Positions 8,280 to 21,023 are shown, counted from the first letter of the stretch. The stretch is DNA of 64,000 nt from Tsukamurella sp. TY48 (GCF_019656655.1 NZ_BPMV01000002.1:372001-436000); one strand, 5' to 3'. Numbers and translations are program-made. The notes: a model not told the origin generated them from the sequence alone.

Positions 8280-9629
8280 ATGAGCACGGACACCCCCGAA
8301 TTCGACCTGGTGGTGCGCGGCCGCCGGATCATCACGACCGCGGGCGTGGTCGCCCGCGAGATCGGCATCCGCGAGGGCCGGGTGGTCGCCATGGAGCCGC
8401 TGGGCAACGGCCTCGTCGGCCGCGAGACCATCGAGCTCACCGACGATCAGGTGATGATCCCCGGGCTCGTCGATACGCATGTGCACGTCAACGAGCCCGG
8501 CCGCACCGATTGGGAAGGGTTCGAGTCGGCGACGAAGGCGGCCGCCGCGGGCGGCGTCACCACCCTGGTGGACATGCCGCTCAACTCCATCCCGCCCACC
8601 GTCGACCGCGAGGCGCTGCGGCACAAGCGTGAGGTGGCCGGCCCCAAGGCGTACATCGACGTGGGCTTCTGGGGCGGTGCCGTGCCCGGCAACAAGGACC
8701 AGCTGCGCGGCTTGCACGACGACGGCGTGTTCGGCTTCAAATGCTTCCTGCTGCACTCCGGTGTCGACGAGTTCCCGCACCTCACGGCAGACGAGATGGA
8801 GGAGGACATGGCCGAACTGGCCACGTTCGACTCCCTGATGATCGTGCACGCCGAGGACTCGCGCGCCATCGATCACGCGCCCTCGGCTGAGGGCGCCGAG
8901 TACTCCCGCTTCCTCGCCTCCCGCCCGCGCGGCGCGGAGAACGTGGCGATCGCCGAGGTCATCGAGCGTGCCCGCTGGACCGGAGCGCGGGCACACATCC
9001 TGCACCTCTCGTCGTCGGACGCGCTGCCGATGATCGCCTCGGCGCGGCGCGACGGCGTGAAGCTCACGGTCGAGACCTGCCCCCACTACCTCACGCTGCT
9101 GGCCGAGGAGATCCCCAACGGCGCCACGGCGTTCAAGTGCTGCCCGCCTATTCGCGAGGCGTCGAACCGGGAACTGCTCTGGCAGGGCCTGCTCGACGGA
9201 ACCATCGACTGCATCGTCTCCGACCACTCCCCCTCGACCATCGATCTCAAGGACGTGGAGAACGGCGACTTCGGCGTGGCCTGGGGCGGCGTCGCCTCGT
9301 TGCAACTGGGCCTGCAGCTCATCTGGACCGAGGCCAAGAAGCGCGGGATCTCCCTCGAGCAGGTCCTCGAGTGGATGTCGGCGAATCCGGCGAAGCTGGC
9401 AGGGATGACCCGCAAGGGACGCATCGCGCTGGGCTTCGACGCCGATTTCGCGATCTTCGAACCCGAGGCCGCGCAGGTGGTGGACGTGCACCGACTGCAC
9501 CACAAGAACGCCATCTCGCCCTACGACGGCCGGGCCCTCGCGGGTGTCGTCACCGGCACCTGGCTGCGCGGGCAGCGGGTCGACTTCGAGACCCCGCACG
9601 GCACCCTGCTGCGCCGCGGCGAGGCCTGA
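8280..9629 (+). CDS. allB: Allantoinase
   Basis: The product has 449 residues. AllB hydrolyses allantoin to allantoate with a binuclear metal centre. Visible features are the first metal motif DTHVHVNEPGRTDWEGF near residue 63, the candidate carboxylated lysine in FGFKCF, metal-site histidines in IVHAED and ILHLSS, and the aspartate of IVSDHSPS. The length is that of the amidohydrolase family. AAGGAG precedes the ATG. It is divergent from the permease operon and convergent with hisB. It carries out the first ring-opening step for allantoin imported by the neighbouring permease. Confidence 0.95.
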   Translation: MSTDTPEFDLVVRGRRIITTAGVVAREIGIREGRVVAMEPLGNGLVGRETIELTDDQVMIPGLVDTHVHVNEPGRTDWEGFESATKAAAAGGVTTLVDMPLNSIPPTVDREALRHKREVAGPKAYIDVGFWGGAVPGNKDQLRGLHDDGVFGFKCFLLHSGVDEFPHLTADEMEEDMAELATFDSLMIVHAEDSRAIDHAPSAEGAEYSRFLASRPRGAENVAIAEVIERARWTGARAHILHLSSSDALPMIASARRDGVKLTVETCPHYLTLLAEEIPNGATAFKCCPPIREASNRELLWQGLLDGTIDCIVSDHSPSTIDLKDVENGDFGVAWGGVASLQLGLQLIWTEAKKRGISLEQVLEWMSANPAKLAGMTRKGRIALGFDADFAIFEPEAAQVVDVHRLHHKNAISPYDGRALAGVVTGTWLRGQRVDFETPHGTLLRRGEA

Positions 9630-9637
9630 GCCACGGG

Positions 9638-9650
9638 CGGCCTTCGGCCG
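9638..9650. terminator. Short hairpin between convergent allB and hisB
   Basis: CGGCC-TTC-GGCCG forms a 5-bp stem with a 3-base loop in the 25-base gap. There is no U-run, so its strength as a terminator is doubtful. Confidence 0.3.
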
Positions 9651-9654
9651 AGGG

Positions 9655-12745
<3,091 letters not shown>

Positions 12746-12751
12746 GTCTGC

Positions 12752-12757
12752 ATTCTA
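12752..12757 (-). promoter_or_regulatory. Leaderless hisD promoter -10 (TAGAAT)
   Basis: On the reverse strand TAGAAT is followed by six bases and the hisD ATG. The TAG is also the stop codon of the upstream hydrolase gene. No clear -35 is visible. Confidence 0.55.
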
Positions 12758-13420
12758 TGGGTTGGGCGCCACCGGGTTTTCGCCCAGGGCGGCCTCCACC
12801 TGGGAGGTCGTGAGCACCTCGACGCCGATCAGGCGGAGATCCGCCAGACGCTGCTCCGTGGCCTGCGAGGTGGCATCGGCGACGACCACGGCGCGGTAGT
12901 CGCGTTCGGACGCGTCGAACAGGGTCGCCCGGGGACAGTTCGGCAGATTGCAGCCCGCCACCACCACGGTATCGACGCCACGACCGCGCAGGTGCTCGTC
13001 GAGCGCGGTCCGGTGGAAGGCCGACCACCGCGGCTTGAACAGGACCACCTCGTCGACACCGACCTGCTGCGGACGCCCGGCCAGGAGCAGGTCGGCGTCC
13101 AACCGGTCCGCGACCAGATCGCGGGGTAGGTCGGCGCCGGCCGATCCGGGCGCCGCGATTCTCGCCCCGCCCTCCACGGCGGCCCGGCGCACGGGGTCGA
13201 CATCGCTACCGCCCGGGGCGTACAGGCGGACCACGTGCACCACGGGACGGCCCGCGGCGCGGAAGGCGGCGAGTAGCCGGCCCAGGGCGGGGATCACCTC
13301 GGCGGTGCCGGGGATCGGCGAGGCGCCGTCGACGAAATCGTTCTGGACGTCGATGAGGACCAGCGCCGCGCGATCCCAGTGCGGCGAGGTGTAATCGGGG
13401 GTGTCGGTGTGGACGGTCAC
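12755..13420 (-). CDS. Isochorismatase-family cysteine hydrolase
   Basis: The product has 221 residues starting at a GTG. It carries the family triad: Asp24 in LIDVQNDF, the lysine in LFKPRWSAF, and the nucleophilic cysteine in VVAGCNLPNCP. Members hydrolyse isochorismate, nicotinamide, ureidoacrylate or similar amides and ethers; the sequence does not say which. It ends 9 bases before hisD, but hisD appears to have its own promoter, so joint function in histidine synthesis is not implied. The nearby ureide and NAD genes make an amide substrate plausible, without proof. Confidence 0.85.
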   Translation of the reverse strand: MTVHTDTPDYTSPHWDRAALVLIDVQNDFVDGASPIPGTAEVIPALGRLLAAFRAAGRPVVHVVRLYAPGGSDVDPVRRAAVEGGARIAAPGSAGADLPRDLVADRLDADLLLAGRPQQVGVDEVVLFKPRWSAFHRTALDEHLRGRGVDTVVVAGCNLPNCPRATLFDASERDYRAVVVADATSQATEQRLADLRLIGVEVLTTSQVEAALGENPVAPNP

Positions 13421-13457
13421 AGGTCGATCTTCTCGCACCGCACAACTGACGGTCCGG

Positions 13458-13463
13458 TAAGTT
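13458..13463 (+). promoter_or_regulatory. Candidate plsC promoter -10 (TAAGTT)
   Basis: TAAGTT ends eight bases before the plsC ATG with no Shine-Dalgarno sequence between, consistent with a leaderless or near-leaderless transcript. Confidence 0.4.
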
Positions 13464-13471
13464 CTCCAGAC

Positions 13472-14185
13472 ATGGCAGAGACCAACCACGGCGATCAGGG
13501 ACTCCTGTACTGGCTCATCAAACACGTCTCCGTGGGGCCGTTGATCACGGTGGTCAACCGGCCCACCGTGGAGGGACTGGAGAACGTCCCCACCGAGGGC
13601 CCCGCCCTCCTCGCGGGCAATCACCTCTCGATCGCCGACTGGTTGTTCGTGCCGCTGGCGGTGCCGCGGCGCATCTCCTACCTGGCCAAGAGCGATTACT
13701 TCACCGCCCCCGGGATCTCCGGCAAGCTGCAGAAGTTCTTCTACACCCAGACCGGACAGGTGCCGATCGATCGCACGGGGGGCGACGCCGCGACCGCCGC
13801 GCTCGACACCGCCAAGAAGCTGCTCGCGGAGGGCCGGCTCGTGGGGATGTACCCGGAGGGCACGCGCTCGCCCGACGGCCGGCTGTACCGGGGCCGCACG
13901 GGCCTGGTCCGGATCGCCTTCGAGGCCGGCGTGCCGATCATCCCCGTCGGCGTGATCGGCACCGACAAGGTGTCCCCGCCTGGGCCGTTCAGCTGGCACG
14001 CCGAACGCGTACAGGTGAAGTTCGCCAAGCCGATCGACCCGATCGAGTACGACATCCCGTCCGATCCCGACGAGCGGCATGGACTCGAGCGCACCGTCAC
14101 CGACCGGTTGATGCAGGAGATCCAGCTGCTCACCGGTCAGGAGTACGTCGACGAGTACTCCAAGAAGTGGCGCCCGGGGAACTGA
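13472..14185 (+). CDS. 1-acyl-sn-glycerol-3-phosphate acyltransferase family protein
   Basis: The product has 237 residues. The PlsC-type acyltransferase motifs are in order: NHLSIADW (the H-x4-D catalytic pair), a region around KSDYF, and YPEGTRSPDGRLYRGRTG, which binds the glycerol phosphate. It should acylate lysophosphatidate or a related acceptor at the membrane face. The ATG at 13472 has a TANNNT hexamer 8 bases upstream. It is divergent from the isochorismatase gene and followed after one base by an AraC-type regulator gene. Acyltransferases of this class in mycolate bacteria can also act on other lipids, so the acceptor is open. Confidence 0.88.
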   Translation: MAETNHGDQGLLYWLIKHVSVGPLITVVNRPTVEGLENVPTEGPALLAGNHLSIADWLFVPLAVPRRISYLAKSDYFTAPGISGKLQKFFYTQTGQVPIDRTGGDAATAALDTAKKLLAEGRLVGMYPEGTRSPDGRLYRGRTGLVRIAFEAGVPIIPVGVIGTDKVSPPGPFSWHAERVQVKFAKPIDPIEYDIPSDPDERHGLERTVTDRLMQEIQLLTGQEYVDEYSKKWRPGN

Positions 14186-14186
14186 C

Positions 14187-14618
14187 GTGAGCCAGGCGCA
14201 GCGGGCCCGCGATCTCGCGGTGCTGCGCCGCGTGCGGGACCGGATCGACCGCGAATTCGCGCAGCCGCTCAACGTCGAGGAGCTCGCCCGCGGTGCCCAC
14301 ATGTCGGCGGGGCACCTGAGCCGCGAATTCCGGCGCGTCTACGGCGAATCGCCGTACGCGTACCTGATGACCCGGCGGATCGAGCGGGCGATGATGCTGC
14401 TGCGCCGCGGAGACGTCTCGGTCACCGAAGCCTGTTTCGCCGTGGGCAGCTCGTCGCTGGGCACCTTCAGCACTCGGTTCACCGAGCTGGTCGGGGTGCC
14501 GCCGAGCGTCTACAAGCGCGATCACAGCCGGGCGGCGGAGGGCATTCCCGCGTGTCTGGCGCGTCAGATCACCAGACCGGTCAGGAATCGAGAAGCGCCG
14601 CAGCCCCCGTCCGCCTAG
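14187..14618 (+). CDS. Small AraC-family transcriptional regulator
   Basis: The product has 143 residues from a GTG. It consists almost entirely of the two-helix-turn-helix AraC DNA-binding domain: FAQPLNVEELARGAHMSAGHLSREF, then VTEACFAVGSSSLGTFSTRF near residues 80-100. No sensor domain is attached, so activity must depend on expression level or a partner. The next gene is a VOC protein that starts 10 bases later. This AraC-plus-VOC pairing recurs in actinobacteria, which suggests the VOC protein is its target or ligand sensor. Confidence 0.85.
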   Translation: MSQAQRARDLAVLRRVRDRIDREFAQPLNVEELARGAHMSAGHLSREFRRVYGESPYAYLMTRRIERAMMLLRRGDVSVTEACFAVGSSSLGTFSTRFTELVGVPPSVYKRDHSRAAEGIPACLARQITRPVRNREAPQPPSA

Positions 14619-14621
14619 CGT
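14616..14621 (+). promoter_or_regulatory. Candidate leaderless VOC promoter -10 (TAGCGT)
   Basis: TAGCGT is followed by seven bases and the ATG at 14629. Its TAG is the stop codon of the AraC-type gene. Confidence 0.45.
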
Positions 14622-14628
14622 TGCCCGC

Positions 14629-15033
14629 ATGAGCATCAGCATCCACTACACCTTCCTCCCGCACACCGATCCCGAAGCCGCACTCGGCTTCTACCGCGAC
14701 ACCCTCGGTTTCGAGGTCCGTAAGGACGTCGGCTACCAGGACATGCGGTGGATCACCGTCGGCCCGGTCGGACAGGCCGTCTCGATCGTGCTGCACCCGC
14801 CGGCCGTCGACCCCGGCATCACCGACGCCGAGCGGCAGACCATCCTCGATCTCATCGCCAAGGGCTCGTACGGCGCCGTCACCCTGGCCACCGACGATCT
14901 GGACGGGCTGTTCGAGCGGGTCGCGGGCGCCGGAGCGGATGTGGTGCAGGAGCCGATGGACCAGGACTACGGCGTGCGCGACTGCGCCTTCCGTGATCCG
15001 GCGGGCAATCTGCTGCGGATCAACCAGCTCTGA
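14629..15033 (+). CDS. VOC (glyoxalase/bleomycin resistance) superfamily protein
   Basis: The product has 134 residues and two beta-alpha-beta-beta-beta units. Family marks are PEAALGFYRDTLGFEV near residue 15 and VRDCAFRDPAGNLLRI at the C-terminus. Such proteins bind a metal and act as dioxygenases, glyoxalases or drug-binding proteins. The exact activity cannot be read from sequence. It sits between the AraC-type regulator and a second, two-domain VOC gene. Confidence 0.85.
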   Translation: MSISIHYTFLPHTDPEAALGFYRDTLGFEVRKDVGYQDMRWITVGPVGQAVSIVLHPPAVDPGITDAERQTILDLIAKGSYGAVTLATDDLDGLFERVAGAGADVVQEPMDQDYGVRDCAFRDPAGNLLRINQL

Positions 15034-15046
15034 GCGGGAGGTCCCG

Positions 15047-15739
15047 ATGGCACTCGAGGTGAATGCGGTCGAGCTCGCAGCGGGCGATCCGGCCGCCGCG
15101 GCCGGCTTCTACGCGGCCCTGTTCGACACCGGAGGCGTCACGCCGGTCACGGACGGCACGACCGGCAGCGGATTCGGCGGGGCCGTGCTCGGCGCCGTCG
15201 TCCCGCACGCGGGCGACGTGCGGGCGGTGATCGACAGTGCCCGGGCGGCGGGTGCGACCGTCCTGAAGGAGCCGAAGAAGCGACTCTTCGGCGAGTACGC
15301 GGGCGTCTTCCGGGCGCCGGACGGTGCGCTGTGGAAGATCACGGCCGGGAGCCGGAAGGACCGCGGCGGCGCCACGCTGCCGGTGCGTCCCACGGAGACG
15401 GCGGTGTACCTGGGCGTCGCGAGCCCGAAGGCCTCCAAGAAGTTCTACGAGGCGCTCGGCATGCGCGCCGAACACGATTACGGCAACACCTTCGTGGGCT
15501 TCCATCACGCCGAGGGAGCGCCGCGGTTGGGCCTGATGACCCGCGCGGCGCTCGCGAAGGACGCCGCCGTCGATCCGGCCGGAAGCGGCCCGTCCGGTGT
15601 GGTGCCGGTGTACGCCGCCGACGGCCGGACCGACGCGGACCGTCTCCTCGCCGCGGTGGCGGCTGCGGGCGGAACCGTCGGGACCGGTGACGGATTCACC
15701 GATCCCGACGGTCAGCCCTGGCGGATCGCGGTGTGCTGA
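15047..15739 (+). CDS. Two-domain VOC-family protein
   Basis: The product has 230 residues with two VOC-like halves: NAVELAAGDPAAAAGFYAALF at the start and AVYLGVASPKASKKFYEALGM near residue 118. GGGAGG precedes the ATG. The first half is short and divergent, and I cannot point to a full set of metal ligands. It follows the single-domain VOC gene by 13 bases, so the two are likely co-transcribed. Its stop is one base from the adhC stop on the other strand. Function unknown. Confidence 0.8.
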   Translation: MALEVNAVELAAGDPAAAAGFYAALFDTGGVTPVTDGTTGSGFGGAVLGAVVPHAGDVRAVIDSARAAGATVLKEPKKRLFGEYAGVFRAPDGALWKITAGSRKDRGGATLPVRPTETAVYLGVASPKASKKFYEALGMRAEHDYGNTFVGFHHAEGAPRLGLMTRAALAKDAAVDPAGSGPSGVVPVYAADGRTDADRLLAAVAAAGGTVGTGDGFTDPDGQPWRIAVC

Positions 15740-15740
15740 C

Positions 15741-16778
15741 TCACAGAGTCGCGGTGTCGATCACGAAGCGGTACCGCACGTCCGAGGCGATCACGCGCTC
15801 GTAGGCCTCGTTGATCTGATCGGCCGAGATCAGTTCGATCTCGGAGGCGATGCCGTGCTCGGCGCAGAAGTCCAGCATCTCCTGGGTCTGGCGGATGCCG
15901 CCGATCTGCGAGCCGGTGAAACTGCGGCGCTGCCGGGTGAGGTCGAAGACGTTGACCGGCACGGGATGCTCGGGCAGGCCGACCTCGACCAGCGTGCCGT
16001 CGAGCGCGAGCAGGCCGAAGTACTGGTGCATGTCCAGGTTCGCCGAAACGGTGTTGATGATCACGTCGAACTGATTGCGCAGCACCGTGAACGTGTCCGG
16101 ATCGGAGGTCGCGTAGTAGTGCTTGGCACCGAGCCGCAGCCCGTCCTCCATCTTCTTGAGCGACTGGCTGAGCACGGTGACCTCGGCGCCCATGGCGGCG
16201 GCGAGCTTGACGCCCATGTGGCCGAGCCCGCCGAGGCCGATGATCGCGACCTTGGTGCCGGGGCCCACGTTCCAGTGGCGCAGCGGGCTGAACAGGGTGA
16301 TGCCGGCGCACAGCAGCGGCGCGGCGGCGGCGTAGTCGATGCTCTCGGGAACCCGGAGCACGTAGTTCTCGTCGACCACGATGGACTGGGAGTAGCCGCC
16401 CTGCGTGGGCTGGCCGTCGCGCCCCTTGGCGTTGTAGGTGCCGGTCATCCCGCGCTCGCAGTACTGCTCCTCACCGGCCTTGCACGCGGCGCATTCGCGA
16501 CAGGAGTCCACGAAGCAGCCCACGCCGGCGCGGTCGCCCACGGCGAACTTGGTGACCTCGGAACCGACCGCGGTGACCTCGCCGACGATCTCGTGGCCGG
16601 GGACCACGGGGTAGCGGGCGGGTCCCCATTCGCTGCGGACGGTGTGGATGTCGCTGTGGCAGATGCCGGCGTAACGAATCGCGATCTGCACGTCGTGGGG
16701 TCCGGGGTCACGGCGCTCGACGGTCATCGGGACCAGCGGTTCGGTGGCGGACACGGCTCCATATGCGTTGACGATCAT
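15741..16778 (-). CDS. adhC: Zinc-dependent alcohol dehydrogenase, AdhC/cinnamyl alcohol dehydrogenase type
   Basis: The product has 345 residues. It matches mycobacterial AdhC closely by motif: catalytic zinc site GICHSDIHT and PGHEIVGEV, the structural zinc cysteines [21 protein letters not shown], and the NADP-binding turn [18 protein letters not shown]. It should reduce aldehydes to alcohols with NADPH in the cytoplasm. I chose the ATG at 16778, preceded by GGGAA; another ATG lies at 16787. It is convergent with the VOC gene and divergent from the DUF1345 gene. Confidence 0.92.
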   Translation of the reverse strand: MIVNAYGAVSATEPLVPMTVERRDPGPHDVQIAIRYAGICHSDIHTVRSEWGPARYPVVPGHEIVGEVTAVGSEVTKFAVGDRAGVGCFVDSCRECAACKAGEEQYCERGMTGTYNAKGRDGQPTQGGYSQSIVVDENYVLRVPESIDYAAAAPLLCAGITLFSPLRHWNVGPGTKVAIIGLGGLGHMGVKLAAAMGAEVTVLSQSLKKMEDGLRLGAKHYYATSDPDTFTVLRNQFDVIINTVSANLDMHQYFGLLALDGTLVEVGLPEHPVPVNVFDLTRQRRSFTGSQIGGIRQTQEMLDFCAEHGIASEIELISADQINEAYERVIASDVRYRFVIDTATL

Positions 16779-16884
16779 GGTTCCCATTGTGCGCCCCGCC
16801 CGCAGCGAGCGCCCGTCCGGCCCGCATCGTGACGATTCGTCGTGCCTCACCGCGCGGGGCCTGTTGCAGTGCTTAAATCGCTCT

Positions 16885-17583
16885 ATGTCGAACGATGCAA
16901 GTGCAACCGGTTCAGAGAGCAGCCGGCCCGCCGTCGCGCAACGCCGTGCCGCGGTCGCCCGGATCCGAGCCACCGTGATGGTGATCGTGGGCGGCACCGT
17001 GGCGGTGGCCGTGGGCGTCCTGGATTCCTGGCGCCACGCCCCCGCCGCCGGCTGGGCCGCGGCCGCCGGAATCTACGTGGTGTGGGTGTGGATCACCATC
17101 TCGCCGATGGACGCCGAGACCACGGCCGCGCACGCCACCGAGGAGGATCCGCAGCGCGGACTGGCGAACTTCCTCACCACCACCTGTGCACTGGCCAGCC
17201 TCATCGCCGTGGCCATCGTCATGTCCGATGCGCACACCGCCACCCCGAACGGCCGGCTGGCGCTCGGCGGACTGGCCCTGAGCACCACGGTGCTGTCCTG
17301 GCTGATGATGCACCTGCTGTTCACGCTGCGGTACGCCGAGACCTACTACGACACGCCGCCTCCGGGTGGCATCGACTTCAATCAGACCGAGCCGCCGCGG
17401 TACACCGACTTCGCGTACATCTCGCTCTCCTTCGGCACCGCCTACTGCGTGTCCGACACGGCGATCACGTCGAGCGACGTGCGAGCCGAAACCCTGCGGC
17501 ACACCCTGCTGTCGTTCATCTTCGCCAACGGCATCCTGGCCACCACCATCAACCTGGTGGTCAGCCTGGCGAACAGCAACTGA
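16885..17583 (+). CDS. DUF1345 family membrane protein
   Basis: The product has 232 residues with about five hydrophobic segments (for example [43 protein letters not shown]). The DUF1345 stretch [19 protein letters not shown] lies near residue 170. The family has no established function. The ATG at 16885 has TTAAAT six bases before it and no Shine-Dalgarno sequence, so it may be leaderless. It is convergent with nadC. Confidence 0.85.
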   Translation: MSNDASATGSESSRPAVAQRRAAVARIRATVMVIVGGTVAVAVGVLDSWRHAPAAGWAAAAGIYVVWVWITISPMDAETTAAHATEEDPQRGLANFLTTTCALASLIAVAIVMSDAHTATPNGRLALGGLALSTTVLSWLMMHLLFTLRYAETYYDTPPPGGIDFNQTEPPRYTDFAYISLSFGTAYCVSDTAITSSDVRAETLRHTLLSFIFANGILATTINLVVSLANSN

Positions 17584-17590
17584 CCCGATC

Positions 17591-17623
17591 GCTCAGACGT
17601 CGAGGCAGCTCAGACGTCGAGGC
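17591..17623. repeat. 16-bp tandem duplication at the nadC 3' end
   Basis: The 16-base unit GCTCAGACGTCGAGGC occurs at 17591-17606 and again at 17608-17623. The second copy contains the last codons and stop of nadC. It looks like a recent slippage duplication of the gene end. Confidence 0.8.
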
Positions 17624-18473
17624 CGAGGTCCAGTGCCCGCACCGAGTGCGTCAGGGCACCGACTGCGAGGAAGTCGACCCCCGTTCTGGCGTAGTCGCGG
17701 GCCACGTCGAGCGTGAGGCCACCTGAGGACTCGAGCCGGGTGCGCGGGCCGTTCTTCTTCCTGCGCTGGACCGCGGCCTGCGTCATCCACAGCGGCATGT
17801 TGTCCAGGAGCACCAGGTCCACGCCCAGCCCGAGCGCCTCGTCGAGCTGTTCGAGCGTGTCGACCTCGACCTCCAAGGGCACGCCCGGCGCGCGGCGCCG
17901 CACGGCCTCCACTGCGGCGGTCACCGATCCGGCGGCGGCCACGTGGTTGTCCTTGATGAGCGCGGCGTCGCCGAGTCCCATGCGGTGGTTCACTCCCCCG
18001 CCGGCACGCACGGCGTACTTCTGCAGCACGCGGAGTCCGGGAAGGGTCTTGCGGCTGTCGCGGATCTTGGTGTCGGTGTCCTCCACCTCGGCCACCCACG
18101 CTGCGGTGGCCGTGGCGATCCCGGACAGGTGGGTGAGCAGATTGAGCATCGTCCGCTCCGCCGTGAGAAGGGCGGCGGTGGGCGCTTCGATGGTGAGGGC
18201 GACGTCGCCGGGCGCGATCACCGTGCCGTCGGCGATCTTCGACGGAACCCGGTAATTGCCCGGTCCGACCACCTCGTCGAGCACCCATTCCGCGGCTGGG
18301 ATACCGGCGAGGACCCCGTGTTCGCGGCTCACCACGCGGGCCGTGGTGGTGGCGCCGTCGGGCACGGTGGCGGCGCTGGTCACGTCGGGGCCGTAGCGCA
18401 GGTCCTCGTCGAGGGCGGTGCGGATCAGTCGCACCACCTCGGCGCGGTCGGGCTCCAGGGTCAGCTCGGTCAT
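17610..18473 (-). CDS. nadC: Nicotinate-nucleotide pyrophosphorylase (quinolinate phosphoribosyltransferase)
   Basis: The product has 287 residues. It condenses quinolinate with PRPP to nicotinate mononucleotide, CO2 and pyrophosphate, the third step of de novo NAD synthesis. Recognisable stretches are TAERTMLNLLTHLSGIAT, IRDSRKTLPGLRVLQKYAVRAGGG, NHRMGL and IKDNHV. The ATG overlaps the nadB stop (ATGA) and has AGGAGG upstream. It is the last gene of nadABC. Confidence 0.96.
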   Translation of the reverse strand: MTELTLEPDRAEVVRLIRTALDEDLRYGPDVTSAATVPDGATTTARVVSREHGVLAGIPAAEWVLDEVVGPGNYRVPSKIADGTVIAPGDVALTIEAPTAALLTAERTMLNLLTHLSGIATATAAWVAEVEDTDTKIRDSRKTLPGLRVLQKYAVRAGGGVNHRMGLGDAALIKDNHVAAAGSVTAAVEAVRRRAPGVPLEVEVDTLEQLDEALGLGVDLVLLDNMPLWMTQAAVQRRKKNGPRTRLESSGGLTLDVARDYARTGVDFLAVGALTHSVRALDLGLDV

Positions 18474-19903
18474 GCCACCTCCTGCGTGGATTCCAGTCGG
18501 GTCAGGGCCTGAGCGGCCATCGCGCGGGCGACGGCCAGGAGTGCGCGGTCCTCGTCGCGGTTCCGGGACGCGGACACGAACGACGGCGCATGCAGTTGCG
18601 CGTCGAGTGCGGCCAGCCCCTCGACGGTCCGCCGGACGCCGCAGTACCGGGTCATCGCGTCCTGCAGGGCGGTCCGGTCGGCGCACGCCGCATCGAGTTC
18701 GACGGGTCGCGGCGCCCCGAGAGCCGGTGCGGGCCGGGCGGCCGCACGGGCCACACGCAGGCCCATCACGAGTGCCTCGAGCAGGCTGTTGGACGCGAGA
18801 CGGTTCGCGCCGTGCAGGCCGGTGCGCGCGACCTCGCCGGCGGCGTACAGCCCCGGTACACCGGTCGCTCCGGTCAGGTCGGTGACCACGCCGCCGCAGA
18901 GGTAGTGCGCGCCCGGGGTCACGGGGATCAGGTCGGTGGCGGGGTCCAGGCCGACGGCGCGGACGGACTCCGTGACCGTGGGGAACCGCGCCGCGACATC
19001 GGGGATCGACCGGGCGTCCAGGTACACGCAGGGCGCGCCGGTGCGTTCCATGGCATCGGTGATCGCACGGGCCACCACGTCGCGGGGCGCGAGGTCACCC
19101 ATCGGGTGCACGCCCGCGGTCACGGACCCACCGTGCGCGTCCACCAGGACGGCACCCTCGCCGCGCACGGCCTCGGAGATCAACGGCCGGCGACCCCGGG
19201 CACCCGGGGTGTACAGCATCGTGGGGTGGAACTGGACGTAGTCGAGCTCGCGCACCTCGGCACCGGCGGCCATCGCGAGCGCGATCCCGTCACCGGTGGC
19301 GCCCACCGGATTGGTGGTGCTCGCGAAGAGGTGCCCGGCGCCGCCGGTGGCCAACAGCACCGTCCCGCCGAATTCGTCGCCGTCGTCTGTGCGGACACCG
19401 ACGATGCGCTCGCCGTCCGAGAGCAGTGCTTGCGCGCGAGCGGCTTTCGCGGTCAGGGTGGGGCGGGTGCGGGCAGCTGCCGTGAGGGCTCGCTGCACCT
19501 CCGCTCCCGTCGCATCGCCACCCGCGTGGATGATGCGGGACACGCTGTGCCCGCCCTCGCGGGTCCGGCGCAGGCGGCCCGTCGCGTCGGCGTCGAACCG
19601 CGCGCCCCACGCGATGAGGCGATCGACTGCGGCGGCACCGTCACCGAGGATCGACCGCGCCGCCTCGCGGTCCACCAGCGGGCCGCCCGCGGCGACGGTG
19701 TCGTCGACGTGGCTTTCGACGGAGTCTCCGGGATCGGTGGGGTCGACCACGGCGATGCCGCCCTGGGCGTACGCCGTGGAGGTCGACGGTGCGCCCCCGG
19801 GCGCAGGCTTGTACAGCACCGTCACCGTCATCCCCGCGTTCGCGGCGGCGATGGCGGCGGTGAGTCCGGCGACGCCGGCACCGACGACCAGGAGGTCGGT
19901 CAT
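18470..19903 (-). CDS. nadB: L-aspartate oxidase
   Basis: The product has 477 residues. It is a flavoprotein that oxidises aspartate to iminoaspartate, which NadA condenses to quinolinate. The FAD dinucleotide motif is [17 protein letters not shown] at the N-terminus. The flavin and substrate regions [31 protein letters not shown] and [23 protein letters not shown] are present. Length is slightly short of the enteric enzyme, as usual in actinobacteria. It overlaps nadA and nadC by ATGA junctions. Confidence 0.96.
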   Translation of the reverse strand: MTDLLVVGAGVAGLTAAIAAANAGMTVTVLYKPAPGGAPSTSTAYAQGGIAVVDPTDPGDSVESHVDDTVAAGGPLVDREAARSILGDGAAAVDRLIAWGARFDADATGRLRRTREGGHSVSRIIHAGGDATGAEVQRALTAAARTRPTLTAKAARAQALLSDGERIVGVRTDDGDEFGGTVLLATGGAGHLFASTTNPVGATGDGIALAMAAGAEVRELDYVQFHPTMLYTPGARGRRPLISEAVRGEGAVLVDAHGGSVTAGVHPMGDLAPRDVVARAITDAMERTGAPCVYLDARSIPDVAARFPTVTESVRAVGLDPATDLIPVTPGAHYLCGGVVTDLTGATGVPGLYAAGEVARTGLHGANRLASNSLLEALVMGLRVARAAARPAPALGAPRPVELDAACADRTALQDAMTRYCGVRRTVEGLAALDAQLHAPSFVSASRNRDEDRALLAVARAMAAQALTRLESTQEVA

Positions 19904-20949
19904 TCCCCGCCGCCCGGTTGCCCGATCGCGATCATTCGGGTCACGGCGCTGCGCCCGGCGGCGGCCATCTCCGGGTCGACGAAGACCTCGTCGCGGCCCT
20001 CCACCAGGCAGCGGAGCAGCGCCGCGGGGGTGATCATCTTCATGTACTTGCAGGAGGCGCGATCGTTGACCGCGCGGAACTCGACACCGGGGGCGGCGCG
20101 GCGGAGCTGGTGCAGCATGCCGACCTCGGTGGCCACGAGCACTTCCTTGGCTCCGGTGGCGCGTGCGGCGTCGAGCATGCCGCCGGTGGACAGGATCTTC
20201 ACCCGGTCGTCGGGGACCGCGCCCTCGCCCGCGAGGTACAGCGCGGAGGTGGCGCAGCCGCACTCCGGGTGCACGTAGAGATCGGCGTCGGGGTGCGCCT
20301 TCGCCTGCGCGGCGAGCTCATCGCCGTTGATGCCGGCGTGGACGTGGCACTCGCCCGCCCAGATGTGCATGTTCTGCCGGCCGGTGACGCGTTTGACGTG
20401 CGCGCCGAGGAACTGGTCGGGCAGGAACAGGATCTCGGTATCGGCGGGGATCGATTCCACGACCTCGACCGCGTTGGAGCTGGTGCAGCAGATATCGGTG
20501 AGCGCCTTCACCTCGGCGGTGGTGTTCACGTACGAGACCACCACGGCGCCCGGGTGTTCCGCCTTCCACTCCGCGAGTTCGACCGCCGTGATGGAATCGG
20601 CGAGCGAGCAGCCTGCGCGCTGGTCCGGGATCAGGACGGTCTTCTCCGGGCTGAGGATCTTCGCGGTCTCCGCCATGAAGTGCACGCCGCAGAACACGAT
20701 GGTGTCGGTGGGCACGTCGGCGGCGATGCGCGAGAGGGCGAGCGAGTCGCCGACGAAATCGGCGACGTCCTGGATCGCGGGGAGCTCGTAGTTGTGCGCC
20801 AGGATCGTGGCGTTGCGCGCCTTCGCGAGCCGTTTGACCTCGGCCACCCACTCCGGTCCGGCCTCGACGCCGGCGTACACGCCGTGGTCGGTGAGGCCTT
20901 CGAGCAGGGGCGAGTCGAAGGTGCGGGCGGCGGATGCGGCTGAGGTCAT
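19900..20949 (-). CDS. nadA: Quinolinate synthase (4Fe-4S)
   Basis: The product has 349 residues. It condenses iminoaspartate with dihydroxyacetone phosphate to quinolinate and needs a 4Fe-4S cluster. Candidate ligand cysteines are in VFCGVHFM, in [17 protein letters not shown] and in RASCKYMK. The family stretch [22 protein letters not shown] is clear. GGAGG precedes the ATG. It is the first gene of the nad operon and is divergent from an NrtR-like regulator whose candidate operator lies in the 74-base gap. Confidence 0.96.
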   Translation of the reverse strand: MTSAASAARTFDSPLLEGLTDHGVYAGVEAGPEWVAEVKRLAKARNATILAHNYELPAIQDVADFVGDSLALSRIAADVPTDTIVFCGVHFMAETAKILSPEKTVLIPDQRAGCSLADSITAVELAEWKAEHPGAVVVSYVNTTAEVKALTDICCTSSNAVEVVESIPADTEILFLPDQFLGAHVKRVTGRQNMHIWAGECHVHAGINGDELAAQAKAHPDADLYVHPECGCATSALYLAGEGAVPDDRVKILSTGGMLDAARATGAKEVLVATEVGMLHQLRRAAPGVEFRAVNDRASCKYMKMITPAALLRCLVEGRDEVFVDPEMAAAGRSAVTRMIAIGQPGGGE

Positions 20950-21000
20950 CGCGCTGCCTCCGTTCTTGGATCGAAGGGCCCCGATCAGGCGATCGAGGCA

Positions 21001-21021
21001 TTTTCGTCTTACAATCGAAAA
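21001..21021. promoter_or_regulatory. Candidate NrtR operator and nrtR promoter
   Basis: TTTTCG (21001-21006) and CGAAAA (21016-21021) form an inverted repeat with a 9-base spacer. The spacer contains TACAAT (21010-21015), a strong -10 placed eight bases before the nrtR ATG. Occupancy would shut nrtR and could also affect nadABC 50 bases away. Confidence 0.6.
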
Positions 21022-21023
21022 CT

